A DNA stretch of 64,000 nt from Mucilaginibacter sp. PAMC 26640 (GCA_001596135.1 CP014773.1:4898001-4962000); one strand, 5' to 3'. Shown: positions 17,467 through 26,913, counted from the stretch's first letter. Made by a program: numbers and translations. Notes: a model not told the origin generated them from the sequence alone.

Positions 17467-20400
17467 TTAAAATGTAAGGTTTACACCAAAAATAAACCTG
17501 CGTTCGTTGTTCGGGTAGTTACCTAAGTCGATGCCCGGGCTGTTACGATCAACTGATTGCAACTCGGGGTCTGGTCCTGTATATTTGGTAGCGGTGAACA
17601 GATTAGTACCTTGAACATAAACATGTAGTTTATCAACACCTATCATTTTCAACCCTGCAGGTGAAAAGGCGTAGCCAACCTGTACTGACCTTAATTTCAG
17701 GAACGAACCACCTTCTACATAATAAGAGCTGATCGCATCTGCGGTACTGAAGTTGGTTGTTTTTTCTAAAATCGGCGTTTTAGCATTTGCGTTTTGGGCT
17801 GCGGTTTTTGAAGGATCCCATGCGTTGTTCAACAGGTCGAGACTTTTGTTACCGGTTTGTGAACCGTAAAAGTTAGTCCAGTATTTAATTGAATTATAAA
17901 TATCACCGCCGTGCGAGCCATAGAATACTGCTGCAAAATCAAAATTTTTGTATGCAAGATTCATGTTTACACCATAAGTAAAATCTGGGTTTGGGTTACC
18001 AATTTTCGTACGGTCGGCATCGGTTATGCGGCCATCGCCGTTTACATCAGCGTATCGGAAGCGGCCCGGAAGTGCATCTTGTTGATATACTGGTTTTGCG
18101 CCAAATAGATCGGCTTTTTGTGCAGCATTCAATGCATCTATTTCTGCTTGTGTATTCCAGTAACCTTGTACTTTATAACCATAGAACTGGCCTATAGAAC
18201 CACCAACCTGGTTGTATACAACGCTACCATTACGTATGCCTGTAGTGAAGAAAGGAGCACCTAATTCAGTAATTTTGTTATTAATAGTAGCTAAGTTAGC
18301 ACCAATGCTGTATGTTAAATCACCTGTTTTTCCATGGTAGGTAGCACTGATATCTAAACCTTTGTTAACAACTGTACCAAAGTTAACTGTAGGCCATGCA
18401 CTCTCCAACCCACCTACTAAGGCTGATAATGGAACCTGCACAAGTAGTTTAGATGTTGTTTTCTTGTAATATTCAACGGTCAGATCCAAATGATTGAATA
18501 AAGATGCATCAAAACCTACGTTAAATACCTTATCATTTTCCCAAGTGGTGAATGGGTTACCGATAGAATTAGAGAAATACCCAGGAACAACAGAACTGGA
18601 AGATCCTGTAATTGGGTAAGAAGATGAACCAGCACCGCCGCCAAATGCAGAATAAGCACTGTTTACACCCACGTTACCATTGTAACCAGATACACCATAA
18701 CTACCGCGGATCTTTAAGTCGTTAACAAATTTAACATCTTTAAGGAACTCCTCCTGTGAAACGCGCCAGGCTGCTGAAACCGCAGGAAAGGTGCCCCATT
18801 TTTGACCTGTTGAAAATAGTGAGCTACCATCACGACGAACTGTAGCGCCTAAGATATACCTGTCATTGAACGTGTAATCTAAACGGCCAAAAAATGACAT
18901 GATCTTATTTAGACCGTTGAACGTACTGTTTGCAGTTGTTTGGCCTGCTTGTCCATTGGAAATGTTAGCATAAAAAGGATCAAGTGAGAACAGGTTTTTG
19001 GCATTGGCATTGATATTACGTCCACTATAGCTTCTCTGTTCGAAACCGCCTAATAAATTTAGGCTGTGTTTGCCAAATACTTTTTTGTAAACCAGCGTAT
19101 TGCTAAAGTTGAAATTGGTATTGTAAGACGCCCCTTCGCTATAGCTATTGTTACCTCCGTGTGCTTCACCGCTATCATATTGACGATAGCCGATATTGTA
19201 GTAATAATTATTTGCTACATCAGCACTGAAAGAGGTTCGTGCTGTAAAGTGTTTTAGGAAATCAACCTCGGCGAAAGCAGTACCTTGCATACCGAATAAG
19301 TTGGTATTGGTGGTTTTTTGACGCTCCTGGATACCAACCGGGTTAAGCGCGTTACCTAAAGCAGCCGGACCGGCATAAGTACCACCCAAATTACCTGCAA
19401 TATCGCGCACAGGGATGATAGGAAGTGTACGGTAAGTTTCAGAGATCGGGTTACCTTCGTTTTGGTTACCACCATTTGCTAAACCACCACCACCATTAGG
19501 CGACTGGATGTAGAAAAAGCTGAAATTCTCGCCTAAACGAACATGATCCTTAACGTTGAAGGTGGTGTTTACGCGCGATTGGTAACGTTTAAAATAAGTA
19601 TTAATCAGCGTGCCTTGTTGGTTTGTATAACCTAAAGATAAGAAATAAGCATTTTTGTCGTTTGCGCCACTCGCACTTATCGAGTGCTGTTGTATTGGAG
19701 CTGCTTTAAAAATCTCATGATACCAATCAGTTCCGGCACCTTTAACAAATTTTTGGATGAGATAATCCTTAGTCGGATCATTATCCAGGTGATAGTTAGG
19801 CAAAAAGTTACTTGCATTTGCCTGATTAAATACACCTTTTGAGCCAGCACCCGACTGATAACCGTAATCGTAAATTTTACCGTTATTATCCTTTATTAAA
19901 TCATTTCCAGGGTCAACCTTGTTTAACAACTGCTCGTACTGATCAGCGTTAAGTGTGTTGAAAATGTTACCACTTAATGGGCGGGTTGTACCGTAGAAAG
20001 CATCATAGGAAATGGTTGCCTTGCCGGATTTACCTTTTTTGGTAGTTACCACAACAACACCGTTACCACCGCTTACACCATAGATAGCTGCAGCACCGGC
20101 ATCCTTTAACACCGAAATAGATTCGATATCATTTGGATTGATGTTTGAGATACTACCTGTTTGCAAACCATCAACAACATATAGCGGCGATGAATTACCA
20201 AAGTTACTGGTACCACGGATAATAACTTGTGCGCCGGCACCCGGTGCACCCTGTGTAATAACATTAACACCTGCTGCCTGACCTTGTAATAAAGTTTCTG
20301 TACTTACAGAAGGAACAGATTTAGCTGCCGCAATATTTACCGTAGTTACAGACCCTGAGATGTCCTTTTTACGCTGTGCGGTATAACCGGTTACTACTAC

Positions 20401-20724
20401 TTCGTTTAATGCAGTGTTGCTCGATTGCAGTGTTACGCTGATGTTGTCTCCAGCTACGGTAAGTTCCTGAGTGGTAAAACCGAGATAAGAAAATACCAAA
20501 ACGTCTCCGTTATTTACGCTGATGGTAAATTGTCCGTTAACGTCTGTTTGTGTGCCGGTAGTAGTGCCCTTTATTCGCACCGTGGCGCCAACTACGGGCA
20601 GCTTGTCGTCGCTGCCGATAACACGGCCTGTGTGTTTTGTTTGGGCTGAAACTACCAATGAAGACACCAGGCAGCATAAAAGCAGGCAAAGTGCTCTTCC
20701 CTTGAGGAGTAGAGTTTTAAACAT
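17467..20724 (-). CDS. SusC/RagA-family TonB-linked outer-membrane transporter
   Basis: 1085 aa. Signal peptide (cleavage after VVSAQ), then a carboxypeptidase-regulatory-like beta domain (~residues 30-105, GRVIGSDDKLPVVGATVRIK). The TonB-box-like NEVVVTGY precedes a plug domain with PLYVVDGLQ and IESISVLKDAGAAAIYG. The remainder is a 22-strand barrel ending in RRFIFGVNLTF with an aromatic C-terminus. It imports oligomers captured by SusD using TonB energy. It leads the minus-strand set. No sigma/anti-sigma pair or hybrid sensor sits next to it, so its regulator is elsewhere or absent. Confidence 0.95.
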   Translation of the reverse strand: MFKTLLLKGRALCLLLCCLVSSLVVSAQTKHTGRVIGSDDKLPVVGATVRIKGTTTGTQTDVNGQFTISVNNGDVLVFSYLGFTTQELTVAGDNISVTLQSSNTALNEVVVTGYTAQRKKDISGSVTTVNIAAAKSVPSVSTETLLQGQAAGVNVITQGAPGAGAQVIIRGTSNFGNSSPLYVVDGLQTGSISNINPNDIESISVLKDAGAAAIYGVSGGNGVVVVTTKKGKSGKATISYDAFYGTTRPLSGNIFNTLNADQYEQLLNKVDPGNDLIKDNNGKIYDYGYQSGAGSKGVFNQANASNFLPNYHLDNDPTKDYLIQKFVKGAGTDWYHEIFKAAPIQQHSISASGANDKNAYFLSLGYTNQQGTLINTYFKRYQSRVNTTFNVKDHVRLGENFSFFYIQSPNGGGGLANGGNQNEGNPISETYRTLPIIPVRDIAGNLGGTYAGPAALGNALNPVGIQERQKTTNTNLFGMQGTAFAEVDFLKHFTARTSFSADVANNYYYNIGYRQYDSGEAHGGNNSYSEGASYNTNFNFSNTLVYKKVFGKHSLNLLGGFEQRSYSGRNINANAKNLFSLDPFYANISNGQAGQTTANSTFNGLNKIMSFFGRLDYTFNDRYILGATVRRDGSSLFSTGQKWGTFPAVSAAWRVSQEEFLKDVKFVNDLKIRGSYGVSGYNGNVGVNSAYSAFGGGAGSSSYPITGSSSSVVPGYFSNSIGNPFTTWENDKVFNVGFDASLFNHLDLTVEYYKKTTSKLLVQVPLSALVGGLESAWPTVNFGTVVNKGLDISATYHGKTGDLTYSIGANLATINNKITELGAPFFTTGIRNGSVVYNQVGGSIGQFYGYKVQGYWNTQAEIDALNAAQKADLFGAKPVYQQDALPGRFRYADVNGDGRITDADRTKIGNPNPDFTYGVNMNLAYKNFDFAAVFYGSHGGDIYNSIKYWTNFYGSQTGNKSLDLLNNAWDPSKTAAQNANAKTPILEKTTNFSTADAISSYYVEGGSFLKLRSVQVGYAFSPAGLKMIGVDKLHVYVQGTNLFTATKYTGPDPELQSVDRNSPGIDLGNYPNNERRFIFGVNLTF

Positions 20725-21434
20725 GAGATTTGAGATTTAGTTGATTAATATATTTGATTTAAGATCTTGGATTCATCGTGTTAAGTGATACAATAAAATC
20801 TGCGCGGGAAAGTAACGTAAGAAAACTTTAAAACATTTTCTTTTGAAAAAGGGGTGAGATGCCCTTTGGATATGAAAAGATCAAAAAGAAAAAAATGTAA
20901 AAGTTTTATCATCTAGTTAAACTAACCTGTCTAAAAAATTATTTGCCTGCAAGCACCAATTCTAACTTTTAACAATTATCGGGTGCCTATTTATCCTTTA
21001 AAATTTGTTCGCTTTTCCTGCAATAGAAAAGTTTATAATGGTAATCATCTAATATAAATAGAGTGTAAAGGTTACACAAGGCCGTTTTGTAGAATTATGA
21101 ATTATTTATTTTTTTACAACTTTATTGTTACAATTTACATTTTAAAAAAATTTTGTTGTATACATTTTAACAAAAGACGCGGTTTACTAAAAAATTATCA
21201 ATGCCAAAAAAACTATCTATTGTGGATTTTGACAGAATTTATCTCCATTTTGTTTAAGCACCGCGCTAAATTCCATTTTCGCAAAATAAAATTAAATAAT
21301 GGGGGCATTTTTACCGTTATGAAATTAAATAACTGTTAAATTTACATTAATTCATATTTTAAGTGATTTGTAAGCCACGGGCAGATACCGTTCAACCGCT
21401 AAAATTTTGTTTCGCGAAAATTTGACATTTGTAT
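20725..21434 (-). other. AT-rich region upstream of susC
   Basis: About 710 bp without a convincing gene between susC and the bglX terminator; it must contain the susC promoter and a long leader. I found no TAnnTTTG box in the right orientation close to susC. A plus-strand frame at 21097-21339 is low-complexity (Phe, Lys, Ile, Asn) and is taken as noncoding. No tRNA or known riboswitch recognised. Confidence 0.5.
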
Positions 21435-21471
21435 AAAAAAAATATGCCTTAGCGTTATGCTAAGGCATATT
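21435..21471 (-). terminator. Intrinsic terminator of bglX
   Basis: Perfect 13-bp arms AATATGCCTTAGC (21441-21453) and GCTAAGGCATATT (21459-21471) around loop GTTAT. Read on the minus strand the stem is followed by TTTTTTATAC. It lies 36 bp after the bglX stop. Confidence 0.88.
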
Positions 21472-21506
21472 CTACCCGTTTTTGTTTAACCGTTTTTTAA
21501 TACATT

Positions 21507-23816
21507 TTATTTAAGCCAATCTACAGCTGCTGTTTGCGTATTGGCAGAACTTGTTCCAATTTCGATTAAAAACCGACCTGGTTCCCAATCGTATTTTAAT
21601 TGGCTGTTAAAAAACTTTAATTGCTCGGGAGTGATCATAAAGCTCACTTCTTTCTGCTCACCAACCTCCAGGCTGATCTTCTTAAAGTCCTTTAATTCCT
21701 TTACAGATCTGGAAATGGTGGCAAACGGGTCGCCTACGTACAGCTGTACAACTTCCTCGCCGGCATAAGAGCCCTTGTTGGTAACCATTACCGTTGCTTT
21801 TAACATTTCGTTACCTTTCAATTTGGTTTTGCTGAGCTTGATTTTGCTATACTCGAACCTGGAGTAGCTTAAACCGTAACCAAACGGGTAAAGCGGGTCA
21901 TTTGAAATATCAAGGTAGTTGGATTTGAATTTGGTTGGCCCGTCAGTATAAGGCCGGCCGGTATTTTTGTGGTTATAATATATAGGTATCTGCCCTACGC
22001 TACGCGGAAAAGTAGCCGTTAATTTACCTGCCGGATTGTAATTGCCAAAAAGCACTTCTGCTACTGCATTACCCGCTTCGGTACCCGGTGCCCATACATC
22101 TAATATAGCGGCAGCATGCTCATCTTCCCAGGTGAGGGTGAGTGGCCTGCCGTTGAACAACACGATCACGATGGGCTTGCCTAATTTGGCCAATGCTTTC
22201 AGCATATTTTTTTGACTTTCGGGAATATCGATATCCGACCGGCTGGATGATTCTCCGCTCATACTCTGACTCTCGCCTACTACAGCTAATATAACATCGG
22301 CCTTTTTGGCGGCTTTCACAGCCTCGTCTATCATTTCCTCGGGCGATCGGCTGTCCAAACTTACCATTCCGGGACCAAAGTTCAACCGTTTCATAAAACT
22401 CGTATCGTCTGTAACATTCGCGCCTTTTGCGTAAACCAATTTTACGTTATCGCCAACAACATGTTTTATACCTTCCAAAACACTTACCGATTTTTCCCAT
22501 TCACCTGCAATAACCCAGGTACCCAGCATATCACGTTTGTTATCAGCCAGCGGACCAACAACAGCAATGGTACCACCTGATTTTTTTAATGGCAGTATTT
22601 GATTTTCATTTTTCAGCAGCACAAAAGAATGCTCGGCTGTAATTCTTGCAGCCTTGCGGTTCTCTTCAGTAAATACGTCTCTTTTCTCAGCTGCGGCATT
22701 TATCGATTTATAAGGGTTATCAAACAAGCCCAGTTTGTATTTTGCCTCCAGCACACGGCGGCACGCCAGGTCAATTTCGGCCTGCGTAACCTTACCCTGC
22801 TGCAAGGATTTTTTCAAAGTGGTCAGGAAGCCCTCTCCTACCATATCCATATCCAAACCAGCTTTCAGGGCCTGGGCCGATACTTGCTGCAGATCGCCAA
22901 GGCCGTGGTTGGTCACTTCGTTCAACGCTGTATAATCGCTCACTACAAAACCATCGAAGCCCCATTGCTTGCGCAACAGATCGGTCAGCAACCATTTATT
23001 AACGGTTGCCGGCACGCCGTCTACCGTGTTAAAGGAGCTCATAAAACTACCAGCACCCGCATCAACCGCTGCTTTGTAGGGTGGCAGGTAATCCTGGTAC
23101 ATCCTGATGCGGCTCATATCAACAGTATTGTACTCGCGGCCGGCCTCTGCCCCGCCGTATAAGGCAAAATGTTTTACACAGGCCATTACCGCGTCGGCAT
23201 TTTTCATGCTGCTGCCCTGGTAGCCTTTTACCATTGCTTTGGCAATTTGCCCGCCCAGGTACGGGTCTTCCCCGCTGCCCTCCGAGATCCGGCCCCACCG
23301 GGCATCACGGGCTATATCAACCATCGGCGAGAATACCCAGTTTAAACCTTCGGCCGTTGCTTCTTTTGCGGCAATATGTGCAGCCTCTTCAATCAGGTCC
23401 AAATCCCAGGTGGCCGACATGCCCAAAGGGATAGGAAATATTGTGCGATGACCGTGTATCACATCCAGCCCAAATATTAAAGGTATGTGCAGGCGAGTAC
23501 TTTTAACCGCCGCATCCTGGGCTTTGCGTACATTATCCGTACCATACAACCCAAAAATCCCGCCTATCTGGCCTTTGCTAATGCCATTATCTATGCCGCT
23601 ATTGGTAACCGACCCGGTAATAGCCATACCGCCGGTAACCAGATTAAGCTGACCTATCTTTTCGTCGATCGTCATCTTTTTCATCAGTCCGCTAACAAAT
23701 GCGTTCATTTTTACGTCAACAGGTTTTTTCTGGGCCAATGCGCCATAACATGGTAATGCCAGCACAGCAGCTGTTGACAGCCTGAGAAAGTTTTTTTTGT
23801 TAAAAATATTTTTCAT
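21507..23816 (-). CDS. bglX: GH3 beta-glucosidase, periplasmic
   Basis: 769 aa with an N-terminal signal peptide ending near GALAQ (~residue 29). The GH3 (alpha/beta)8 barrel carries ATAEGLNWVFSPMVDIARD, RWGRISEGSGEDPYL and KHFALYGGAEAGR. The nucleophile is D294 in GFVVSDYT. The second alpha/beta domain and a C-terminal fibronectin III-like domain (~670-760) complete the BglX architecture. It cleaves terminal beta-linked glucose from oligosaccharides in the periplasm. It is divergent from the Nudix-type regulator 180 bp away, the likely transcription factor for it. Confidence 0.92.
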   Translation of the reverse strand: MKNIFNKKNFLRLSTAAVLALPCYGALAQKKPVDVKMNAFVSGLMKKMTIDEKIGQLNLVTGGMAITGSVTNSGIDNGISKGQIGGIFGLYGTDNVRKAQDAAVKSTRLHIPLIFGLDVIHGHRTIFPIPLGMSATWDLDLIEEAAHIAAKEATAEGLNWVFSPMVDIARDARWGRISEGSGEDPYLGGQIAKAMVKGYQGSSMKNADAVMACVKHFALYGGAEAGREYNTVDMSRIRMYQDYLPPYKAAVDAGAGSFMSSFNTVDGVPATVNKWLLTDLLRKQWGFDGFVVSDYTALNEVTNHGLGDLQQVSAQALKAGLDMDMVGEGFLTTLKKSLQQGKVTQAEIDLACRRVLEAKYKLGLFDNPYKSINAAAEKRDVFTEENRKAARITAEHSFVLLKNENQILPLKKSGGTIAVVGPLADNKRDMLGTWVIAGEWEKSVSVLEGIKHVVGDNVKLVYAKGANVTDDTSFMKRLNFGPGMVSLDSRSPEEMIDEAVKAAKKADVILAVVGESQSMSGESSSRSDIDIPESQKNMLKALAKLGKPIVIVLFNGRPLTLTWEDEHAAAILDVWAPGTEAGNAVAEVLFGNYNPAGKLTATFPRSVGQIPIYYNHKNTGRPYTDGPTKFKSNYLDISNDPLYPFGYGLSYSRFEYSKIKLSKTKLKGNEMLKATVMVTNKGSYAGEEVVQLYVGDPFATISRSVKELKDFKKISLEVGEQKEVSFMITPEQLKFFNSQLKYDWEPGRFLIEIGTSSANTQTAAVDWLK

Positions 23817-23860
23817 TGGTAATATGGTTGGGTAATAATTAACATCAATTAAACCTAAAT

Positions 23861-23989
23861 AATAGCGTACTATTGATTAGGATTAATAATTATAACTATA
23901 ATTGGTTCTTAAAAAAAATAAACTAAGGGTGTAATTGGTACACAATTGTAATTATTAAATTTAAACATTCAAAGTATTATTGTATAATA
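23861..23989. promoter_or_regulatory. Candidate operators between bglX and its divergent regulator
   Basis: Two palindromic elements lie in the 179-bp divergent region. AATAGCGTACTATT (23861-23874) has 5-bp inverted arms. TATTAT-TGT-ATAATA (23975-23989) ends 6 bp before the regulator ATG. Both share ATAATAG followed by a TA-containing core. Position and similarity suggest binding by the adjacent winged-helix regulator, including autoregulation. The region is AT-rich, so chance palindromes are possible. Confidence 0.35.
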
Positions 23990-23995
23990 GTATAA

Positions 23996-24757
23996 ATGCT
24001 GACAAAACAGGAACTTGAAGAATTTTCGGCTGATGCGCAGGCAAATTATCTTGATCATATCTCGATAGATTGCGTGGTGTTTGGCTTTCACGAGGGGCAG
24101 ATGAAAGTACTGATGTTGAAAAGCAACAACGAGAACGGCTGGTTGCTGCCCGGCGGTTTTGTTAGGAAAGAAGAACCAATTGATGCCGCTGCAACCCGGA
24201 TCCTGGAGACAAGAACCGGCATTTCTGAAATATTTTTGCAGCAATTTCATGTTTTTGGAGCCCCCAACCGCAACCGGGAGCATAACGAAATGTATGATGG
24301 ATTTTTACCGAGAGAAAAGAATTTTTTCGCCAACCGGTTTATCTCAATCGGCTATTATGCGCTGGTAGATTTTTTTGATGTTAACCCAACCCCCGATGTA
24401 TTTTCGGAAATTTGTACCTGGCGAGATTTGAGCGACCTGCCCGAATTTCAACTTGACCACCGGCTAATTTTCGATACCGCACTTGATACCCTTCGCCTGC
24501 AACTTAGCTATCAGCCAATAGGCTATAACCTGATGCCTAAGGAATTTACAATGCCTGAGCTACAAAAGCTTTACGAAACTATCCTTGGCAAAAAGCTGGA
24601 CCGCCGAAACTTTCAGCGCCGCGTACTGGCATTCGGAATTCTGAACAAACTGCCTCAAACCCGCAAAGGCGGCGCACACAAAGCCCCATACCTTTATTCA
24701 TTCGACCTGGAAAACTACCAGGCGGCATTAAAAGAAGGATTGAATAGCGGCTGGTAA
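23996..24757 (+). CDS. Nudix-fold transcriptional regulator (NrtR/AraR-like)
   Basis: 253 aa with an N-terminal Nudix domain (~25-150) and a C-terminal winged helix (~185-245: MPKEFTMPELQKLYETILG, DRRNFQRRVL). The Nudix box GGFVRKEEPIDAAATRILET keeps the fold but lacks the RExxEE residues needed for hydrolysis (RILETRTG instead). The domain therefore probably senses a ligand rather than cleaving one. Bacteroidota relatives regulate sugar-use genes. Its divergent position makes bglX the likely target, with a sugar or sugar phosphate as effector. Confidence 0.85.
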   Translation: MLTKQELEEFSADAQANYLDHISIDCVVFGFHEGQMKVLMLKSNNENGWLLPGGFVRKEEPIDAAATRILETRTGISEIFLQQFHVFGAPNRNREHNEMYDGFLPREKNFFANRFISIGYYALVDFFDVNPTPDVFSEICTWRDLSDLPEFQLDHRLIFDTALDTLRLQLSYQPIGYNLMPKEFTMPELQKLYETILGKKLDRRNFQRRVLAFGILNKLPQTRKGGAHKAPYLYSFDLENYQAALKEGLNSGW

Positions 24758-24886
24758 AATCAGCTGATAGCTTTTTAATTGGCAAAAAACACTTAAGATG
24801 CAGCGCATGTGCTACGGCAAATTAAAAACGGTTTGCAGCCAAACAAATAAAAAAAACTATCTTAAGCCCACATCCTTACTATTAAT

Positions 24887-25744
24887 ATGAAATACAAATC
24901 TGCCATAATTGATACTACTTTAATTATCCTTGGAATATTCTCTGCGGGAATGGGCCTTAAAGGTTTTTTACTACCAAGCCATTTTATTGACGGTGGTGTA
25001 ACGGGGATCTCAATCCTGGTAGCAGATATTACCGGCTTACCCCTGTCCATCTTAATATTCATTATCAACCTGCCCTTCCTTTTTTTAGGCTACCGCAAAC
25101 TGGGATCCGGATTTGCGTTACGAAGCGCGCTGGCTATTGCAGGCCTTTCGCTGGTACTGGCTTTTATGAAATTCCCGGATGTTACGCCTGACAAGCTCTT
25201 AACTGCCGTTTTTGGCGGGGTATTTATAGGTGCCGGGATAGGATTGGCCATGCGTGGCGGTGCTGTACTGGATGGTACAGAGATAGCGGCCCTGCTAGTC
25301 AGTAAAAAAACACAGATCGTTCGCGTAAGCGATGTGATCCTCATACTTAACGTATTCATTTTTATCACCGCCATATTTATTCTTGGCGTAGAACCTGGCT
25401 TATACTCTATCCTTACCTATCTGTCGGCATCCAAAATGATCGACCTGATTTTAAACGGTTTGGAGCAATACACCGGCATTACGGTGGTATCTGCCAAAGG
25501 CGAGGAGATCCGCATGGCGATTACCCAATCACTCGGTCGCGGTGTTACCGTTTACCAGGGTAAAAGCGGGTACGGAAAAGACGGACATATCAATGCCCCG
25601 CGGGAGATTGTATTTACGGTAGCCACCAGACTTGAAGTACCGGTTATAAAGCGTGAAATTTTGAAAATAGACCCCACTGCCTTTATTGTGCAGCAAAGTG
25701 TAGATGATACCACAGGTGGCTTGTTGAAACGGAAGAAGCATTAA
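24887..25744 (+). CDS. YitT-family (DUF161/DUF2179) membrane protein
   Basis: 285 aa. About five membrane helices fill residues ~8-195 and include the family signature FLLPSHFIDGGVTGISILV and GAGIGLAMRGGAVLDGTEIAALL. A soluble DUF2179 domain follows (GRGVTVYQGKSGYGKDG, ~225-275). The family is widespread in bacterial inner membranes; its transported substrate or sensing role is unknown. It is followed directly by terminator-like direct repeats, so it appears to be a single-gene unit. Confidence 0.88.
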   Translation: MKYKSAIIDTTLIILGIFSAGMGLKGFLLPSHFIDGGVTGISILVADITGLPLSILIFIINLPFLFLGYRKLGSGFALRSALAIAGLSLVLAFMKFPDVTPDKLLTAVFGGVFIGAGIGLAMRGGAVLDGTEIAALLVSKKTQIVRVSDVILILNVFIFITAIFILGVEPGLYSILTYLSASKMIDLILNGLEQYTGITVVSAKGEEIRMAITQSLGRGVTVYQGKSGYGKDGHINAPREIVFTVATRLEVPVIKREILKIDPTAFIVQQSVDDTTGGLLKRKKH

Positions 25745-25852
25745 GCGAGCCCCCCGGCCCCCTGAAAGGGGAATTTTTGATTGGCATGGCTGAAAGCGGC
25801 GAGCCCCCCGGCCCCATGAAGGGGGAATTTTTGATAGGCATGGCTGAAAGCG
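25745..25852 (+). repeat. Two direct copies of a 54-bp terminator-like repeat
   Basis: Copies at 25745-25798 and 25799-25852 differ at only a few bases. Each contains a CCCC-x5/6-GGGG hairpin followed by AATTTTTGAT, which looks like an intrinsic terminator, and ends GGCATGGCTGAAAGCG. A third, truncated start (GGTGAGACC) follows. The array begins at the base after the YitT stop codon. Confidence 0.85.
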
Positions 25853-25895
25853 GTGAGACCCACAAACTTTTCGGTTTTTGATTGTTTGCACCTAT

Positions 25896-26633
25896 ATGCC
25901 GGAAGGACCAATTATTGTTATCTTAAAGGAAGCTGTACAGCCGTTTATAAATAAAAAAATTGTTGCGGCAAGCTGCAACAACGGAATGATCGATGCTGAT
26001 TTACTGTTGGATCAAACCATCACTGATTTTAAAAGCTGGGGCAAACACTTTCTGATCTGCTTCCCCAAATTCACTATCCGGGTGCATATGATGATGTTTG
26101 GGTCCTATCGTATTAACTCACATACCGACAAATCAGCCCGGCTGCATTTGCAATTTGAAGATGGCAGCGAACTTAACTTTTATGCCAGTCAGTTGAAGCA
26201 GATTATCGAACCATTGGAGCACGTTTATGATTGGTCGGCTGATGTGATGAGTGATGCCTGGGATACCAAAAAAGCGATCCAAAAGATGAAAGCAATACCG
26301 GAACTAATGGCTTGCGATGCGCTGATGGATCAGCAACTATTTGCAGGCGTAGGCAACATCATCAAAAATGAAGTACTTTTCAGGATAAAGGTGCATCCGG
26401 AAAGTTTAATAAGCGCCCTTCCACTAAAGAAACTGAAAGAATTGATCACCGAATCGATCAATTACAGTTTTGAATTCCTGGAACAGAAAAAGGCAGGCAC
26501 GCTTAAAAAGAACTGGCAGGCTTACAGTAATAAGGTCTGCCCCAGAAACAACATTGCGTTTATTAAGCGCGACACCGGTCAGTCGCATCGCACCAGCTAC
26601 TACTGCGAAGCTTGTATGGTTAAATATGAATAG
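25896..26633 (+). CDS. Fpg/Nei-family DNA glycosylase with altered zinc finger
   Basis: 245 aa started at the ATG at 25896 because the mature enzyme must begin MPEGP (catalytic Pro2, Glu3); the frame's six extra upstream codons would mask Pro2. The H2TH region is present (DALMDQQLFAGVGNIIKNEVLF). The C-terminal finger reads VCPRNNIAF...YYCEAC, so the second Cys of the first CxxC pair is Asn. Fpg/Nei enzymes excise oxidised bases and cut the strand by beta,delta elimination. It may be an alternative lineage with a modified finger. A second family member lies at 61073. Confidence 0.85.
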   Translation: MPEGPIIVILKEAVQPFINKKIVAASCNNGMIDADLLLDQTITDFKSWGKHFLICFPKFTIRVHMMMFGSYRINSHTDKSARLHLQFEDGSELNFYASQLKQIIEPLEHVYDWSADVMSDAWDTKKAIQKMKAIPELMACDALMDQQLFAGVGNIIKNEVLFRIKVHPESLISALPLKKLKELITESINYSFEFLEQKKAGTLKKNWQAYSNKVCPRNNIAFIKRDTGQSHRTSYYCEACMVKYE

Positions 26634-26721
26634 GAACGATTCGGGTTTATAAAAGTGATCTTAGTCATTTTGGAAACTTATCCCACAATGTGTTGTTAGC
26701 ATTGAACAACACCTTAAAAAC

Positions 26722-26913
26722 ATGAAAACAATATCAGTAGCAGGAGACCCAACAACCATGTCAACTATCATGGTTCCAAAAACCGACACCCCGCTTTACC
26801 ACGAACACGAAACCGTTACCCTGCATTCATCGGAAGGCAATGAAGCAGTACAAAAAACCATCTTCCGCATTGTGGATGCAGGAGACGATCAATGGGAACT
26901 GCAATTTGAGTAA
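26722..26913 (+). CDS. Small hypothetical protein
   Basis: 63 aa, acidic, soluble, no signal peptide or membrane segment. The C-terminal half (TIFRIVDAGDDQWELQFE) looks like a small beta-sheet element. No family recognised. It lies 89 bp after the Nei-like gene on the same strand and converges with the serine hydrolase, 7 bp from its stop. An ATG with a modest A-rich upstream sequence supports translation. Confidence 0.55.
   Translation: MKTISVAGDPTTMSTIMVPKTDTPLYHEHETVTLHSSEGNEAVQKTIFRIVDAGDDQWELQFE

Noticed and set aside
21097-21339. 80-codon plus-strand frame upstream of susC
   Set aside because: It is low-complexity (Phe, Lys, Ile, Asn) from AT-rich DNA with no ribosome binding site.
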